Positions 55,467 to 64,000 of a stretch of 64,000 nucleotides of DNA are shown here, one piece after another; the first letter of the stretch is position 1; every line of letters starts with the position of its first letter. Source of the DNA: Calothrix sp. NIES-4101. Lineage in GTDB: Bacteria; Cyanobacteriota; Cyanobacteriia; Cyanobacteriales; Nostocaceae. The notes beneath the pieces were generated by a model. That model did no database searches. It saw only the letters and a program-made list of their open reading frames with translations, and was not told the origin of the DNA. A program made the translations under genes and the position numbers. The stretch lies in assembly GCA_004296455.1 (NCBI GenBank), contig AP018280.1:2852001-2916000 (forward strand), given 5' to 3'.

Positions 55467-57827
55467 CTAATTCCGCAAAGGCTTCTTCGTCTTCAACATA
55501 TGAGCTATCCGTTCCTGCGTCTTTACCTGTTGTAATAATGGTAAAAATGACTCCCTTTCCAACTGCAAGAGGTAATCTTCACTCACCAAACTCGGCGCAG
55601 ACAACTCTCCACCAGTCATCACATCAGCCAAACGATTCGCTAGATAATTGTCGTACTCGGAAATAAATCCTCCCTGTTGCATTACACCTGCGGCATGTTC
55701 TAACATTGCCCTCCCTTGTCTACCCAGCACCATAATGTGATGACGCTCTACAGGTGGAATGTAACCCGTGCGTTCTAAACAAATTACCTCTTCCTTTGCC
55801 ACATACAAACGACTGTCTGCATTCATGACTGTCTTGGTTGTCGGTGGTAAAAAACCTAACTCTACTCCTTCCTCGGCACTACTAGATACCTTCGCCATGC
55901 CGATGGTTTCAAATACTTTGCGGAGGAATGGCTGAATATGTTGCGGTGATTCACTTGCGGCTTTGTCAGCAGCCCATGTTACCATTCGCATAATGCCACC
56001 TGCACCGGGAATTAAACCGACGCTGAGTTCAACTAAGCCAATGTAGGTTTCCGCAGCTGCGACGACATGGGGACAAGCTAAAACTAATTCACAACCACCA
56101 CCCAATACACGCCCAACTACCGCCGCCACAATTGGTTTGGGAAAGTATTTAATTCGTTGGAGTAGAGCTTGGAATTTGACAATTAAATCGGCAATTCCTT
56201 GTCCATTGTTAGTTTGCGCCAACATTGCCATCTCCGCTAAATTTGCACCACCGGAGAAGTTCGCGTTATCATTACCAATTACTAATCCTCGATAATTACC
56301 ATTTTCAATCATATCTAGCGCGATCGCTAAACCATCAACTACCTTAAGACTGAGGGTATTACCTTTGGAACGGAATTCATACAAGGCGACTCTATCACCC
56401 AAGTCTATCAAAGCGGCTTCGGAGTTTTGCCACAAGATATTTTTGGAGTCAGACTTTAGCGCTGCTAAATCAATTCCTGTTGTCAAAGCTGAAGCGGGTA
56501 GACAAAAATCATCTGCACATTCAGCCACAGGAGCGAAGTAAATTTTTCCTGGTTTGGCAACATCCTGGCTCTTGTGTAATTTTTTCTGAATGTGTTCTGG
56601 TACAGCAATATCAGCAGCTTTCATATCTGCCAATACCCTTTCATATCCCAAAGCATCCCAGATTTCAAAAGGTCCAAGTTCCCAACCAAATCCCCAACGC
56701 AGGGCTTTGTCAATATCGCTGGGATTATCAGCGATTTCGGGAATCCGACGGGCACTGTATGCGAGGATATGCAGAGTTAGTTGGCGGAAAAATTCACCCG
56801 CACGACTCGTATTTTCATACAAAGTACGTAACCGTTCTTTCAAATCAGGAATTTTAGCGATCGCTTCAATATTACCAAAATCAAGCGGTTTTGCTGATTC
56901 ATAAATAAAGGTGCGTGGATTAATAGAGAGAATTTCCTTTCCTTGTTTCTTATAAAATCCTTGACCTGTTTTTGCACCTAATGTCCCAGTTTCCACCATT
57001 TTCCGTAACAGTGGAGGAATGCGGAAAATTTCCTGACTTTCATCGTTGGGAATCACGGGATACAAGTTTGCTAATACATACATCAGGGTATCCAATCCGA
57101 CGATATCAGCAGTGCGGAAGGTTCCTGATTTCGGTCGTCCGGCAATTGCTCCAGTTAATGTATCAATTTCCTCGATTGTATATCTTCCTTCCGTAAAAGC
57201 ACGAATAGCAAACATGATTGCATACATACCAATACGATTGGCAATAAAATTAGGTGTATCTTTGGCAACAACTATACCTTTACCTAAATATAGTTCACCA
57301 AACCACTTCATTCTCGCCAGAGTCTTCACCTCAGTATCAGTAGTAGGAATTAATTCTAGTAATTTTAGATAGCGGGGTGGATTGAAGAAGTGAGTACCTA
57401 AAAAGCGCTTGCGGAATGACTCTGAACAACCTTTAGCAATTTCCCGAATTGGTAAACCACTAGTATTGGTTGAGATGATTGTGTCATCACGAATAACTTT
57501 TTCTAATCTTGCCATTAATTCTTGTTTGATTGGCAGATTTTCTACTACTGCTTCAATTACCCAATCGACATCAGCAAGACGATGAAAATGTTCGTCAAAA
57601 TTCCCCAAAGTGACACGGCGGGCGATTTTTTCGCTAAAAAATATTGGCGGCGATTGTTTTACAGCTTTTTTAAATGCAGTTTCCACTAATTCATTTTTTT
57701 TGCCAGTTTTTGCGGCAATATCTAATAAATGAACAGTTAATCCTGCGTTGGCAAGGTGTGCGGCTATTTGGCTTCCCATTACTCCTGCACCAAGAACAGC
57801 AGCAGTTCGGAATGGTTTATGCATCAT
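55467..57827 (-). CDS. fadN: FadN-type 3-hydroxyacyl-CoA dehydrogenase / enoyl-CoA hydratase
   Basis: A 786-residue bifunctional enzyme for the hydration and second oxidation steps. The NAD-binding dehydrogenase comes first (GAGVMGSQIAAHLANAG, about 13-29; NTSGLPIREIA), followed by the enoyl-CoA hydratase/crotonase domain (about 480-700; NFSGGANLAEM and VLGGGCELVLACPHVVAA). This order and length match Bacillus FadN (about 789) and are the reverse of E. coli FadB. Upstream spacer 57828-58001 contains ACCTACC...GTAGGT inverted segments, a possible operator. Confidence 0.92.
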   Translation of the reverse strand: MMHKPFRTAAVLGAGVMGSQIAAHLANAGLTVHLLDIAAKTGKKNELVETAFKKAVKQSPPIFFSEKIARRVTLGNFDEHFHRLADVDWVIEAVVENLPIKQELMARLEKVIRDDTIISTNTSGLPIREIAKGCSESFRKRFLGTHFFNPPRYLKLLELIPTTDTEVKTLARMKWFGELYLGKGIVVAKDTPNFIANRIGMYAIMFAIRAFTEGRYTIEEIDTLTGAIAGRPKSGTFRTADIVGLDTLMYVLANLYPVIPNDESQEIFRIPPLLRKMVETGTLGAKTGQGFYKKQGKEILSINPRTFIYESAKPLDFGNIEAIAKIPDLKERLRTLYENTSRAGEFFRQLTLHILAYSARRIPEIADNPSDIDKALRWGFGWELGPFEIWDALGYERVLADMKAADIAVPEHIQKKLHKSQDVAKPGKIYFAPVAECADDFCLPASALTTGIDLAALKSDSKNILWQNSEAALIDLGDRVALYEFRSKGNTLSLKVVDGLAIALDMIENGNYRGLVIGNDNANFSGGANLAEMAMLAQTNNGQGIADLIVKFQALLQRIKYFPKPIVAAVVGRVLGGGCELVLACPHVVAAAETYIGLVELSVGLIPGAGGIMRMVTWAADKAASESPQHIQPFLRKVFETIGMAKVSSSAEEGVELGFLPPTTKTVMNADSRLYVAKEEVICLERTGYIPPVERHHIMVLGRQGRAMLEHAAGVMQQGGFISEYDNYLANRLADVMTGGELSAPSLVSEDYLLQLERESFLPLLQQVKTQERIAHMLKTKKPLRN

Positions 57828-58001
57828 GTTTAAACCTACCTTTTTTGATTTTTAATTTGACTTTTCAGTAGGTAGATTTAATTAGGAATAATTAATATAT
57901 AAATATTAGTAGATTCAAATAACTACTCTATTTTCCCTATTTAATTAAAACTACTTACTTTGCTGTTGTCGATAACTTAAAAACTACATTTGAAAACTAA
58001 A

Positions 58002-60041
58002 TTATGAACTTAAAGATTGGGCATATACAGGGCAGTAGGAAGTAGGAATTCCTGGACAAATTTCATTTAAACCACCTATTTGCTCTGAAGCCTCTTGTCC
58101 TAGCTTCTCCCAATCTCTTCCCCACACTTCCCCATACATAGCATTGATTTCTGAAGCAAAAATCTCCGCGACTTGGGCACGATTTACTTGTTGATTTGCT
58201 GTTAGTCCTCCATTTTCAAGAGTGAGGCTATAATTAATTATTTGAAAGCGTTTAATAGTTGACCAATGAGGTAAATGACAATTAGCTTCGTCAACTAACA
58301 TTTGATATAAAGCAATAATGCAAGGATGTTTCAGTAAAGTTGCAGTTGCTAAATTCAACCCCACAGATAAAGCATATTCATGGAGATTTTCTAAATGGGG
58401 AAAAATCAACATTGTGCAGAACTTACGTTCGGAACCAACGGTGACAGCTTTGGCGACTAAAGATGATTTTTCCAGCTTGCTTTCTAAAGGTTCTGGAGTG
58501 ACATATTTACCAGTCGAAAGTTTAAAACGGCTTTTCTTCAATCCAGTAATTTGCAGAAAACCTGCTTTGTTAATTTTGCCTAAGTCACCTGTATGTAACC
58601 AACCATCTACATCAATTAACTTTTGAGTCGCTGCCTGATTTTTGTAATAGCCTTGAGTTATATAAGGGCTACGAGTTAAAATTTCGCCATCAGTTGCGAT
58701 CGCAATTTCGACTCCTGGTAAAGCTACACCAACTGTTCCTGCATAGTTGTACTCTCCTCGACAGCATGTCACAGCCGAAGCTGTTTCTGTCAATCCATAG
58801 CCTTGTAATACTGTAATTCTAGCAGCAGCTAATAAGTTTGCAATCTCTCCTTTTAAAGAAGCTCCTCCACAAATCAAATATTTGAGGTTACCTCCAAATA
58901 CTGCTCGCCATTTGGAGAATACTAATCTGTCGCATAATTTCAGCATTACAGCATATCTACCTCGTGGTATTTCCCCAAGCTTGTATTTTTTTGCCACATT
59001 TAATGACCATTTGAAGAACAATCGCTGAGGGGAGATGGGAGATGGGGGAGATGGGAGATGGGGAGAAAAGATTGTCTTGTCTCCGCGTCCCCGTGTCCCC
59101 TCGTTTCCTTGTTCTCTTTTCACTTCTTCAATAATCTTGCTATAAAATTTTTCCAAAAATAGTGGAACCGTGGCAAATATTGTCGGCTTCACTTCTGGAA
59201 TCAGTTTCATTACTTTGGTGATAGTCGTAAAGTAAATGCTGTGTCCATAGTTTAGATGACCATATAGTAAGACACGAGCGAAAACATGGGTGAGGGGTAG
59301 AAATGAAAGAACAACCTCCTTTGCTCCCAACTCCAAATGGGGAATCCCAGAAAATGCTGCTAATGCGTTTCCAGACAGGTTTTCATGAGTCAACATGACT
59401 CCTACAGGTTCCCCTGTTACTCCTGGAATATAGACAATACTCGCAAGGTTATCTGCGACAAGTTTTGTACGCAGTTGCACACATCTCTCTTCAGAGATGA
59501 GAGCTTTTCCGCGACTACGGAGTTCATTTAATGAAAATATACTCTCCGCGTCTCCCCTTGCCCGCGTCTCAACCTCCTCCTCGGCAACTATCACCCTTTG
59601 CAAACTAGATATATCTTGCAAATAAAAGGCAATTTGGTTAAATAAATTCAGATTAGAGACAATTAGTACCTTTGCTTCTGAGTGGCGCAGAATAAAAACG
59701 ATATGTTCGATAGTCTGGGTAATATCGATAGGTATATTTACTAACCCAGCCAGGAGTGTACCCATATCCGCGATCGCAAAGTTAATATCACTATGCATGA
59801 GTAATGCAACTCTGTCTCCCTTCTCTAACTGCAAATCTAGTAATCCGCAGGCGACTTCTTCCACAGCAGATTGGAATGCCTGGTTAGATAAGGATTGCCA
59901 GGTAGATTTTACCCTTTGATTAAAAGCAGTTTGATTTGGCGATCGTCTACAAGCTTCATCTAGCAAAGATGGTAAAGTTCGCCCCAAAAATACTTCTCCT
60001 GAATTGGGAGGCGCTTGATAAGTTTGCTCGCAACATACCAT
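58002..60041 (-). CDS. Long-chain acyl-CoA-synthetase-like AMP-binding protein with degenerate motifs
   Basis: A 679-residue AMP-binding protein with the overall layout of FadD/AAS enzymes (ENLSGNALAAF; GYGLTETASAV; GWLHTGDLG; GLKKSRFKLSTGKYV). Two key motifs are altered: the phosphate loop normally T-S-G-T-T-G-x-P-K-G reads IPGVTGEPVG (205-214), and the C-terminal region that should carry the catalytic lysine reads LTANQQVNRAQ. It may be weakly active, inactive, or use a different chemistry. Two in-frame inserts derive from C-rich repeats (59033-59105; 59545-59580). It heads the beta-oxidation genes, 174 bp before fadN. Confidence 0.85.
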   Translation of the reverse strand: MVCCEQTYQAPPNSGEVFLGRTLPSLLDEACRRSPNQTAFNQRVKSTWQSLSNQAFQSAVEEVACGLLDLQLEKGDRVALLMHSDINFAIADMGTLLAGLVNIPIDITQTIEHIVFILRHSEAKVLIVSNLNLFNQIAFYLQDISSLQRVIVAEEEVETRARGDAESIFSLNELRSRGKALISEERCVQLRTKLVADNLASIVYIPGVTGEPVGVMLTHENLSGNALAAFSGIPHLELGAKEVVLSFLPLTHVFARVLLYGHLNYGHSIYFTTITKVMKLIPEVKPTIFATVPLFLEKFYSKIIEEVKREQGNEGTRGRGDKTIFSPHLPSPPSPISPQRLFFKWSLNVAKKYKLGEIPRGRYAVMLKLCDRLVFSKWRAVFGGNLKYLICGGASLKGEIANLLAAARITVLQGYGLTETASAVTCCRGEYNYAGTVGVALPGVEIAIATDGEILTRSPYITQGYYKNQAATQKLIDVDGWLHTGDLGKINKAGFLQITGLKKSRFKLSTGKYVTPEPLESKLEKSSLVAKAVTVGSERKFCTMLIFPHLENLHEYALSVGLNLATATLLKHPCIIALYQMLVDEANCHLPHWSTIKRFQIINYSLTLENGGLTANQQVNRAQVAEIFASEINAMYGEVWGRDWEKLGQEASEQIGGLNEICPGIPTSYCPVYAQSLSS

Positions 60042-60547
60042 TCTATTTAAAAAGAGCTTTCAACTCTTCCCTCTTGAATAGTTTTGTGTAGTTGATGATT
60101 AATTGAATATAAGAATTTGCAATGCATAAAAATATCTATTCTTATGCCTTTATTTCCTGTTGTGTTTTTGTTTATGCGGGATTACCAAACATTTCGGTAT
60201 CTGTAATATTTCTAGCTATAACCACAACACAAAATAAAAGTTTTTGAACTTGATGCAATCCAAATTTTAAGTCTAAGCTTTACTGAAAACACAATATACA
60301 AAACTCAACACATCAGTATTTGCTGACTTCTGATATCTGAGTTTATATTTTGCGATTTTCTCCTGATTAATTGGTAATTAATAGCAGAATTTATTTTTTT
60401 CTAGACTTAGGCTGCTGCTAAACCTAAGTTGTCTTATACATATGTACTTTGTACATGTTACTAATGTAGAACATAGCGGGGATCAAAATCCACTATTGTA
60501 TCTTTTTCGTAAAAATCAAGCGTAGATATTGAGTAAAAGCAAAGGTT
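60042..60547. other. Intergenic region upstream of the beta-oxidation genes
   Basis: About 505 bp of AT-rich DNA between two same-strand genes. Notable only for palindromic TACATATGTA-like and TGTACATGT pieces at about 60438-60460. The promoter of the beta-oxidation genes should lie here. No small gene seen. Confidence 0.4.
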
Positions 60548-61504
60548 TCACAAATCAGAATACCCAATTTGGATTGTGGATGCTGACTCTTGACTCCTGA
60601 GTTCTATTTTCAGAGGGCTTGATTGTAAACTAGGGGTTTTAATCTGACATTGACTCACGCGACTTGTGACTTTCTCTAAATGCTTTTCCAGCCAATTTTC
60701 TAAGTCTGTCAGCATCACGTTATAGTTAATATCTTGATGGAGGTCGTGGTAGTCTCCTTGATATAGATAGCGTTCTTTATCGACAAAAGTGACTTGTTGA
60801 AAAAATGCCAAACTACCCTCTGGAGGAGCGACTTTATCTTTGCTGCCATGCAAGATTAATAAAGGAACTTCTAATGTAGATGCGTGTTTGGCGACCCATC
60901 TTTCGGTCGTAAAAAACTCTGTTGCTAGTCTTGCTGTACCGTATTCATGCCTTAATGGGTCTTGAGCATTCGCGGCGATCACTTGTGGATCGCGGGAACT
61001 TGTACCCTGTTTGATGCCCACTTTGAGGGTAAAGCGAGGATAAACTCGCGAAAGCATTCTTCCTAAGACAACTTTGAGCGGTGGAACTTTGACTTTTCCC
61101 AATGCTGGCGCTGTTAAGATGAGTCCTTGTAAACTTTCGGGAAACCGCAAGGCAAAGTCTAGGGCGATCGTTGCTCCTAAACTATGTCCCCACAGAAAAA
61201 AGGCACAGGTTGGTGCTTGTTCTTGAATCCGAATTAAAAAGGTATGTAAGTCTTCCCGAAACTCTGCCCAACTATTTATATGTCCTCTTTGTCCAGGCGA
61301 TCGCCCATGCCCCCGGAGGTCAAATGCATAGGCTGCATAGTTCTGGCTAACCAAGTCCTGGACGGCATTTGTAAACAATCCACTATGCCCTCCTAGTCCG
61401 TGAACGATCGCAATTATTGCCTTGATTTCCTTGTCTGGATGCCACGCTTGGTAATACAGATTAAATCCTCCGGAACCAACGAACGTTCCTTCGATATGCG
61501 ACAT
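60548..61504 (-). CDS. Monoacylglycerol-lipase/lysophospholipase-like alpha/beta hydrolase
   Basis: A 318-residue serine hydrolase of the Hydrolase_4 family. Nucleophile Ser108 in GHSLG, oxyanion motif HGLGGHSG (35-42), acid Asp223 (HGSKDKVAPP) and His near 253-256 (GDYHDLHQD). FDLRGHGRSPGQRG (61-74) is typical of monoacylglycerol lipases. No signal peptide, so it would act inside the cell, e.g. on membrane-lipid breakdown products. It is upstream of and co-oriented with the beta-oxidation genes; fatty-acid supply to them is inferred. The C-terminal 40 residues are low-homology. Confidence 0.85.
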   Translation of the reverse strand: MSHIEGTFVGSGGFNLYYQAWHPDKEIKAIIAIVHGLGGHSGLFTNAVQDLVSQNYAAYAFDLRGHGRSPGQRGHINSWAEFREDLHTFLIRIQEQAPTCAFFLWGHSLGATIALDFALRFPESLQGLILTAPALGKVKVPPLKVVLGRMLSRVYPRFTLKVGIKQGTSSRDPQVIAANAQDPLRHEYGTARLATEFFTTERWVAKHASTLEVPLLILHGSKDKVAPPEGSLAFFQQVTFVDKERYLYQGDYHDLHQDINYNVMLTDLENWLEKHLEKVTSRVSQCQIKTPSLQSSPLKIELRSQESASTIQIGYSDL

Positions 61505-62177
61505 TTCTCAACCTCCACATTATTGTGATTGCAGAATAATTCAGGAGTTATTAGCAGAATTAGTGTAGTTTATTCTGATTTTTTGGCACTACATAGCGGA
61601 ATCAATCCAACATTTAAAATTTGGATAATATCTCTACAAAAATTTAAAGTATTGGTTAGAAAGATTTATATTGGGCAAGTAAATCTTTAATACTGAGATT
61701 TTTGTAATAATCCAATCATCTAGTATTAAAAGTTAACATTCCCTAAAATCTAGCCACTAAATTTGTGAAGCTATATTGCGTTAGATTTAAGACTCAGAAG
61801 TCAGCATTTATTTACTTATTATAGTGCTTTTTAGATGGAGATGACACAAATTATTCTTAGCCCTCAAAGAGATTAGTAACTACTGATTCCCTAAGCTAAA
61901 CTTGAAGGGTTGAGGTTGACTTGCAGAGGGGGACACAGAGACACGGGGAGTTTGATCGACTTAATGTTTATTCATCAATTAAGAAACAAATTATGGGTGA
62001 TAAAAACGCTCCCAGATAAGATATTTACCTATTCCCATATTTCTAGCTCAAGTTTATTTTTCAAAACTGGAAACTCCAGCTTCTTCAAATGAGCTTGAGG
62101 CTAACCACGCATAATCACAAAAATTATAAAAAGAACTGTTAGAATACGACCATACATCAAACTATACCCTTAACACC
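61505..62177. other. Intergenic region
   Basis: Between divergent genes. A C-rich repeat fragment lies at about 61926-61950 (GGGGGACACAGAGACACGGGG). A 60-codon frame over it is not convincing. Nothing else recognised. Confidence 0.5.
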
Positions 62178-62417
62178 ATGATTACTCAAATGATGGTTCA
62201 GCCCTCATCCTGGGTAGAATCTGGAATTCAGATTAGCAAATTTAGAAACTTATATTTATTTAAATTTACCCCAGAACTACAATCGCGGCTTGATTGCCTT
62301 ACTGAAAAGAAAAAAGCTGAGATGCTAACGTTGGAAGAAGAAGCCGAACTAATGGGTATATTGGAACTGGATCGCATTTTTACTTTGCTCAATGCTAAAG
62401 TTATCGCCGAATCATGA
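62178..62417 (+). CDS. Small protein usually paired with an HNH endonuclease
   Basis: A 79-residue soluble protein of a small cyanobacterial family. Helical, with FKFTPELQSRLDCLTEKKKA (about 29-48) and EEEAELMGILELDRIFTLLN. No known catalytic motif. Its stop codon overlaps the ATG of an HNH-type frame (ATGA, 62414-62417), a coupling commonly seen for such pairs and suggestive of a two-gene unit. Function unknown; an accessory or antitoxin-like role is speculative. Confidence 0.7.
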   Translation: MITQMMVQPSSWVESGIQISKFRNLYLFKFTPELQSRLDCLTEKKKAEMLTLEEEAELMGILELDRIFTLLNAKVIAES

Positions 62418-62506
62418 CGGTTAATGATGTAACCAGAAAAGTAGTCAGGGAAGGGGCAAAGTACCTGTGTGAATATTGCCACGCAATAATTGCTTTGTCA
62501 AAATAG
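62414..62506 (+). pseudogene. Truncated HNH endonuclease
   Basis: A 30-residue frame, MTVNDVTRKVVREGAKYLCE then YCHAIIALSK, ending at TAG. The CEYC pair matches the first zinc/metal-type CxxC of HNH endonucleases, but the rest (the His-Asn-His core, usually about 100 more residues) is missing. The ATGA overlap with the upstream small gene is retained, so this is a decayed partner. Confidence 0.65.
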
Positions 62507-62523
62507 GCACAAATCTCTGATAA

Positions 62524-64000
62524 TCACCAATAATTAAATGTTGCCAACATTTCCCGCACTTTTGTGGCGGAATCTTGTTTAAGTGCTTCTGAGGCGATCG
62601 CTTCGGCTTCGATTAAACTTAATCTAGTAATGGATTTTTTAAATCTTGGTATTGCTTGCGGGTTCAAACTCACGTCATCAATGCCAAAACCTAATAAGAT
62701 TGGTGTGGCAATGGGGTCAGAACCGAGTTCCCCACACAAACTTACCGCAATTCCAGCTTTGTGTCCCGATTGTACTGTTTGCAATACCATTCTTAATACC
62801 GCAGGATGGAGGGCATCGGCTAAACTGGCAACTTGGGGATTTGTGCGATCGCAAGCCATGACATACTGACTGAGGTCGTTAGTACCAATACTAAAAAAAT
62901 CGACTTCGGTGGCAAGTTGATCGGCAATGGCGACTGCGGAAGGAACTTCCACCATGATTCCTACTTTGATGTTTTCGTCAAAGAATATTCTCCCTTGGCG
63001 AAGTTCATTTTTTACTTCTTCTAAAATGACTTTGGCTGCATGTAGTTCCCCAATTGTGGAAATCATGGGGAACATAATTTTAATTGTCCTACTGATACTA
63101 GCCCGTAAAATCGCCCGTAGTTGGATTTTAAATAATTCCTTGCGAGCCAAACAAAATCTAATTCCTCGCCACCCTAAAAATGGGTTATTTTCTGGTGGTA
63201 AATTTAAATATGGTGCGGGTTTATCGCCACCGACATCGAGAGTCCGAATCACGACAGGACGAGATTCTAATACTTGAGTAATCCCTTGATAAACTGCAAA
63301 TTGTTCTTCCTCACTGGGTGCTGTGGTTCGATCTAGATACAAAAATTCCGTACGCAACAATCCGACACCCTCCGCACCCATACTGACTGCAACTTGAGCA
63401 TCCGTAATCCCGCCAATATTCGCTAGGACTGTCATTTGCTTGCCGTCGGTAGTAATGGCTGCTCGGTGGGCATTTTCCCGCACCTTTTGTTGTGAGGTTT
63501 GCCATGCTTCCGATTCGGCTGCTAGGGCTGTAACTATATCTGCATTGGGTTCAATCCAAACATAACCCTTGTCACCATCAATCCCAATTACCGTCCCATC
63601 ATCAATCCGCAGAATCTCGTCAGGAATGCCAACAACTGCTGGTATTCCCAAACTCCGGGCAATAATGGCTGTGTGTGATGTTGAACTACCTGCTGTAGTA
63701 CAAATACCTAATACCTTACTCGTATCTAGTTGCGCCGTATCGGAAGGTGTAAGGTCTGTGGCAACTAAAATCGCTGGCTGAGTCAGATTGAGATGGGCAG
63801 CCGCAGTCCCCAGTAACAAACGTAACACACGCTGTCCTACGTCCAAAACATCAGCAGCACGCGATCGCAGGTAGGAATCGGAGTGGGTGCGGTATTGGTT
63901 GGAGAGTTCTTCGACTACGGCTTGCCAGGCGGAGGCAGCGTTGATATGTTCGACAAAAATATAATGTTGTAAGGCTTCCAGAATGATTGGGTCACCGAGA
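62524..64000 (-). CDS. ptsI: Phosphoenolpyruvate-protein phosphotransferase (enzyme I), 5' end cut by window
   Basis: At least 491 residues are encoded; the frame stays open past 64000, so the start is outside. Transfers phosphate from PEP to HPr. The swivelling phosphohistidine is in TSHTAIIARSLGIPAVVG (His near position 58 counted from the TTG at 63846), and the PEP-binding barrel has RTLDVGGDKPAPY, GWRGIRFC, the acid/base Cys in SLCGELGSDP, and GTNDLSQYVMACDR. All catalytic parts present are intact. Cyanobacteria rarely have full sugar PTS systems, so it may serve a regulatory or dihydroxyacetone-kinase type chain; no partner is visible. Confidence 0.92.
   Translation of the reverse strand, partial: LGDPIILEALQHYIFVEHINAASAWQAVVEELSNQYRTHSDSYLRSRAADVLDVGQRVLRLLLGTAAAHLNLTQPAILVATDLTPSDTAQLDTSKVLGICTTAGSSTSHTAIIARSLGIPAVVGIPDEILRIDDGTVIGIDGDKGYVWIEPNADIVTALAAESEAWQTSQQKVRENAHRAAITTDGKQMTVLANIGGITDAQVAVSMGAEGVGLLRTEFLYLDRTTAPSEEEQFAVYQGITQVLESRPVVIRTLDVGGDKPAPYLNLPPENNPFLGWRGIRFCLARKELFKIQLRAILRASISRTIKIMFPMISTIGELHAAKVILEEVKNELRQGRIFFDENIKVGIMVEVPSAVAIADQLATEVDFFSIGTNDLSQYVMACDRTNPQVASLADALHPAVLRMVLQTVQSGHKAGIAVSLCGELGSDPIATPILLGFGIDDVSLNPQAIPRFKKSITRLSLIEAEAIASEALKQDSATKVREMLATFNYW

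Noticed and set aside
60420-60470. Possible NtcA-type site (GTA-N8-TAC) before the beta-oxidation genes
   Set aside because: The GTA and TAC elements present are spaced 5 or 12 bases apart, not 8, so the match is not supported.
61910-62092. 60-codon plus-strand frame
   Set aside because: Overlaps a C-rich repeat fragment; no start signal and no similarity recognised.

Overview
The window reads as chromosomal DNA of a filamentous, probably heterocyst-forming (Nostocales-type) cyanobacterium. The octamer GCGATCGC (HIP1) recurs throughout, coding DNA is AT-rich, and the gene families are characteristic: HoxEYH hydrogenase, CTB-type double-glycine peptides, DUF1822/DUF928/CHASE2-CHAT/haemagglutinin clusters, CutA and a heme-c Tll0287-like protein. 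Genus cannot be fixed from sequence alone. No tRNA, rRNA or CRISPR array was recognised, and no transposase gene; short non-coding repeats and MITE-like elements are common.

Layout. 0-12 kb: acetyl-CoA synthetase, a small AhpD-like protein, two large P-type cation ATPases, and between the ATPases a sulfide/persulfide operon (ArsR-type regulator divergent from a DUF442 phosphatase-like protein, an ETHE1-like persulfide dioxygenase, a membrane rhodanese and a TauE/SafE exporter). 12.5-15.3 kb: hoxE, hoxY and hoxH with no hoxF or hoxU between or beside them. 15.4-20.5 kb, minus strand: a peptide-export locus with five tandem 359-bp units each encoding an 84-residue double-glycine peptide, a sixth divergent peptide, a double cyclic-nucleotide-domain protein and an HlyD adaptor; the usual ABC transporter/peptidase is not in the window. 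20.8-24.4 kb: heme-c sensor-like membrane protein, MinD/ParA-like ATPase, two small proteins and CutA.

24.8-47.4 kb, plus strand: one long coherent block made of a sigma-70-like protein, DUF1822, a CHAT-CHASE2 membrane protein, two exported DUF928 proteins, three giant paralogous haemagglutinin-type exoproteins (1407, 1506 and 1038 residues) and an exported TPR-CHAT protein. It looks like a surface-protein system with two caspase-like (CHAT) proteins, one with its CHAT domain ahead of the membrane segments and one with a signal peptide. No TpsB outer-membrane partner is present.

47.4-51.4 kb: FAD oxidoreductase, thioredoxin-fold protein, Tat-exported beta-carbonic anhydrase and a MITE-broken Uma2 gene. 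51.4-61.5 kb, minus strand: an apparently complete fatty-acid beta-oxidation set (acyl-CoA-ligase-like, FadN-type dehydrogenase/hydratase, thiolase, FadE) with a monoacylglycerol-lipase-like hydrolase upstream. This pathway is generally regarded as missing from model cyanobacteria, so it is the most striking metabolic feature here; with the acetyl-CoA synthetase it suggests use of lipids or acetate. The right edge cuts a PEP-protein phosphotransferase (enzyme I).

A C/T-rich dispersed repeat (cores like CTCCGCGTCCCC) runs through intergenic DNA and has also entered at least five coding sequences without breaking their frames.
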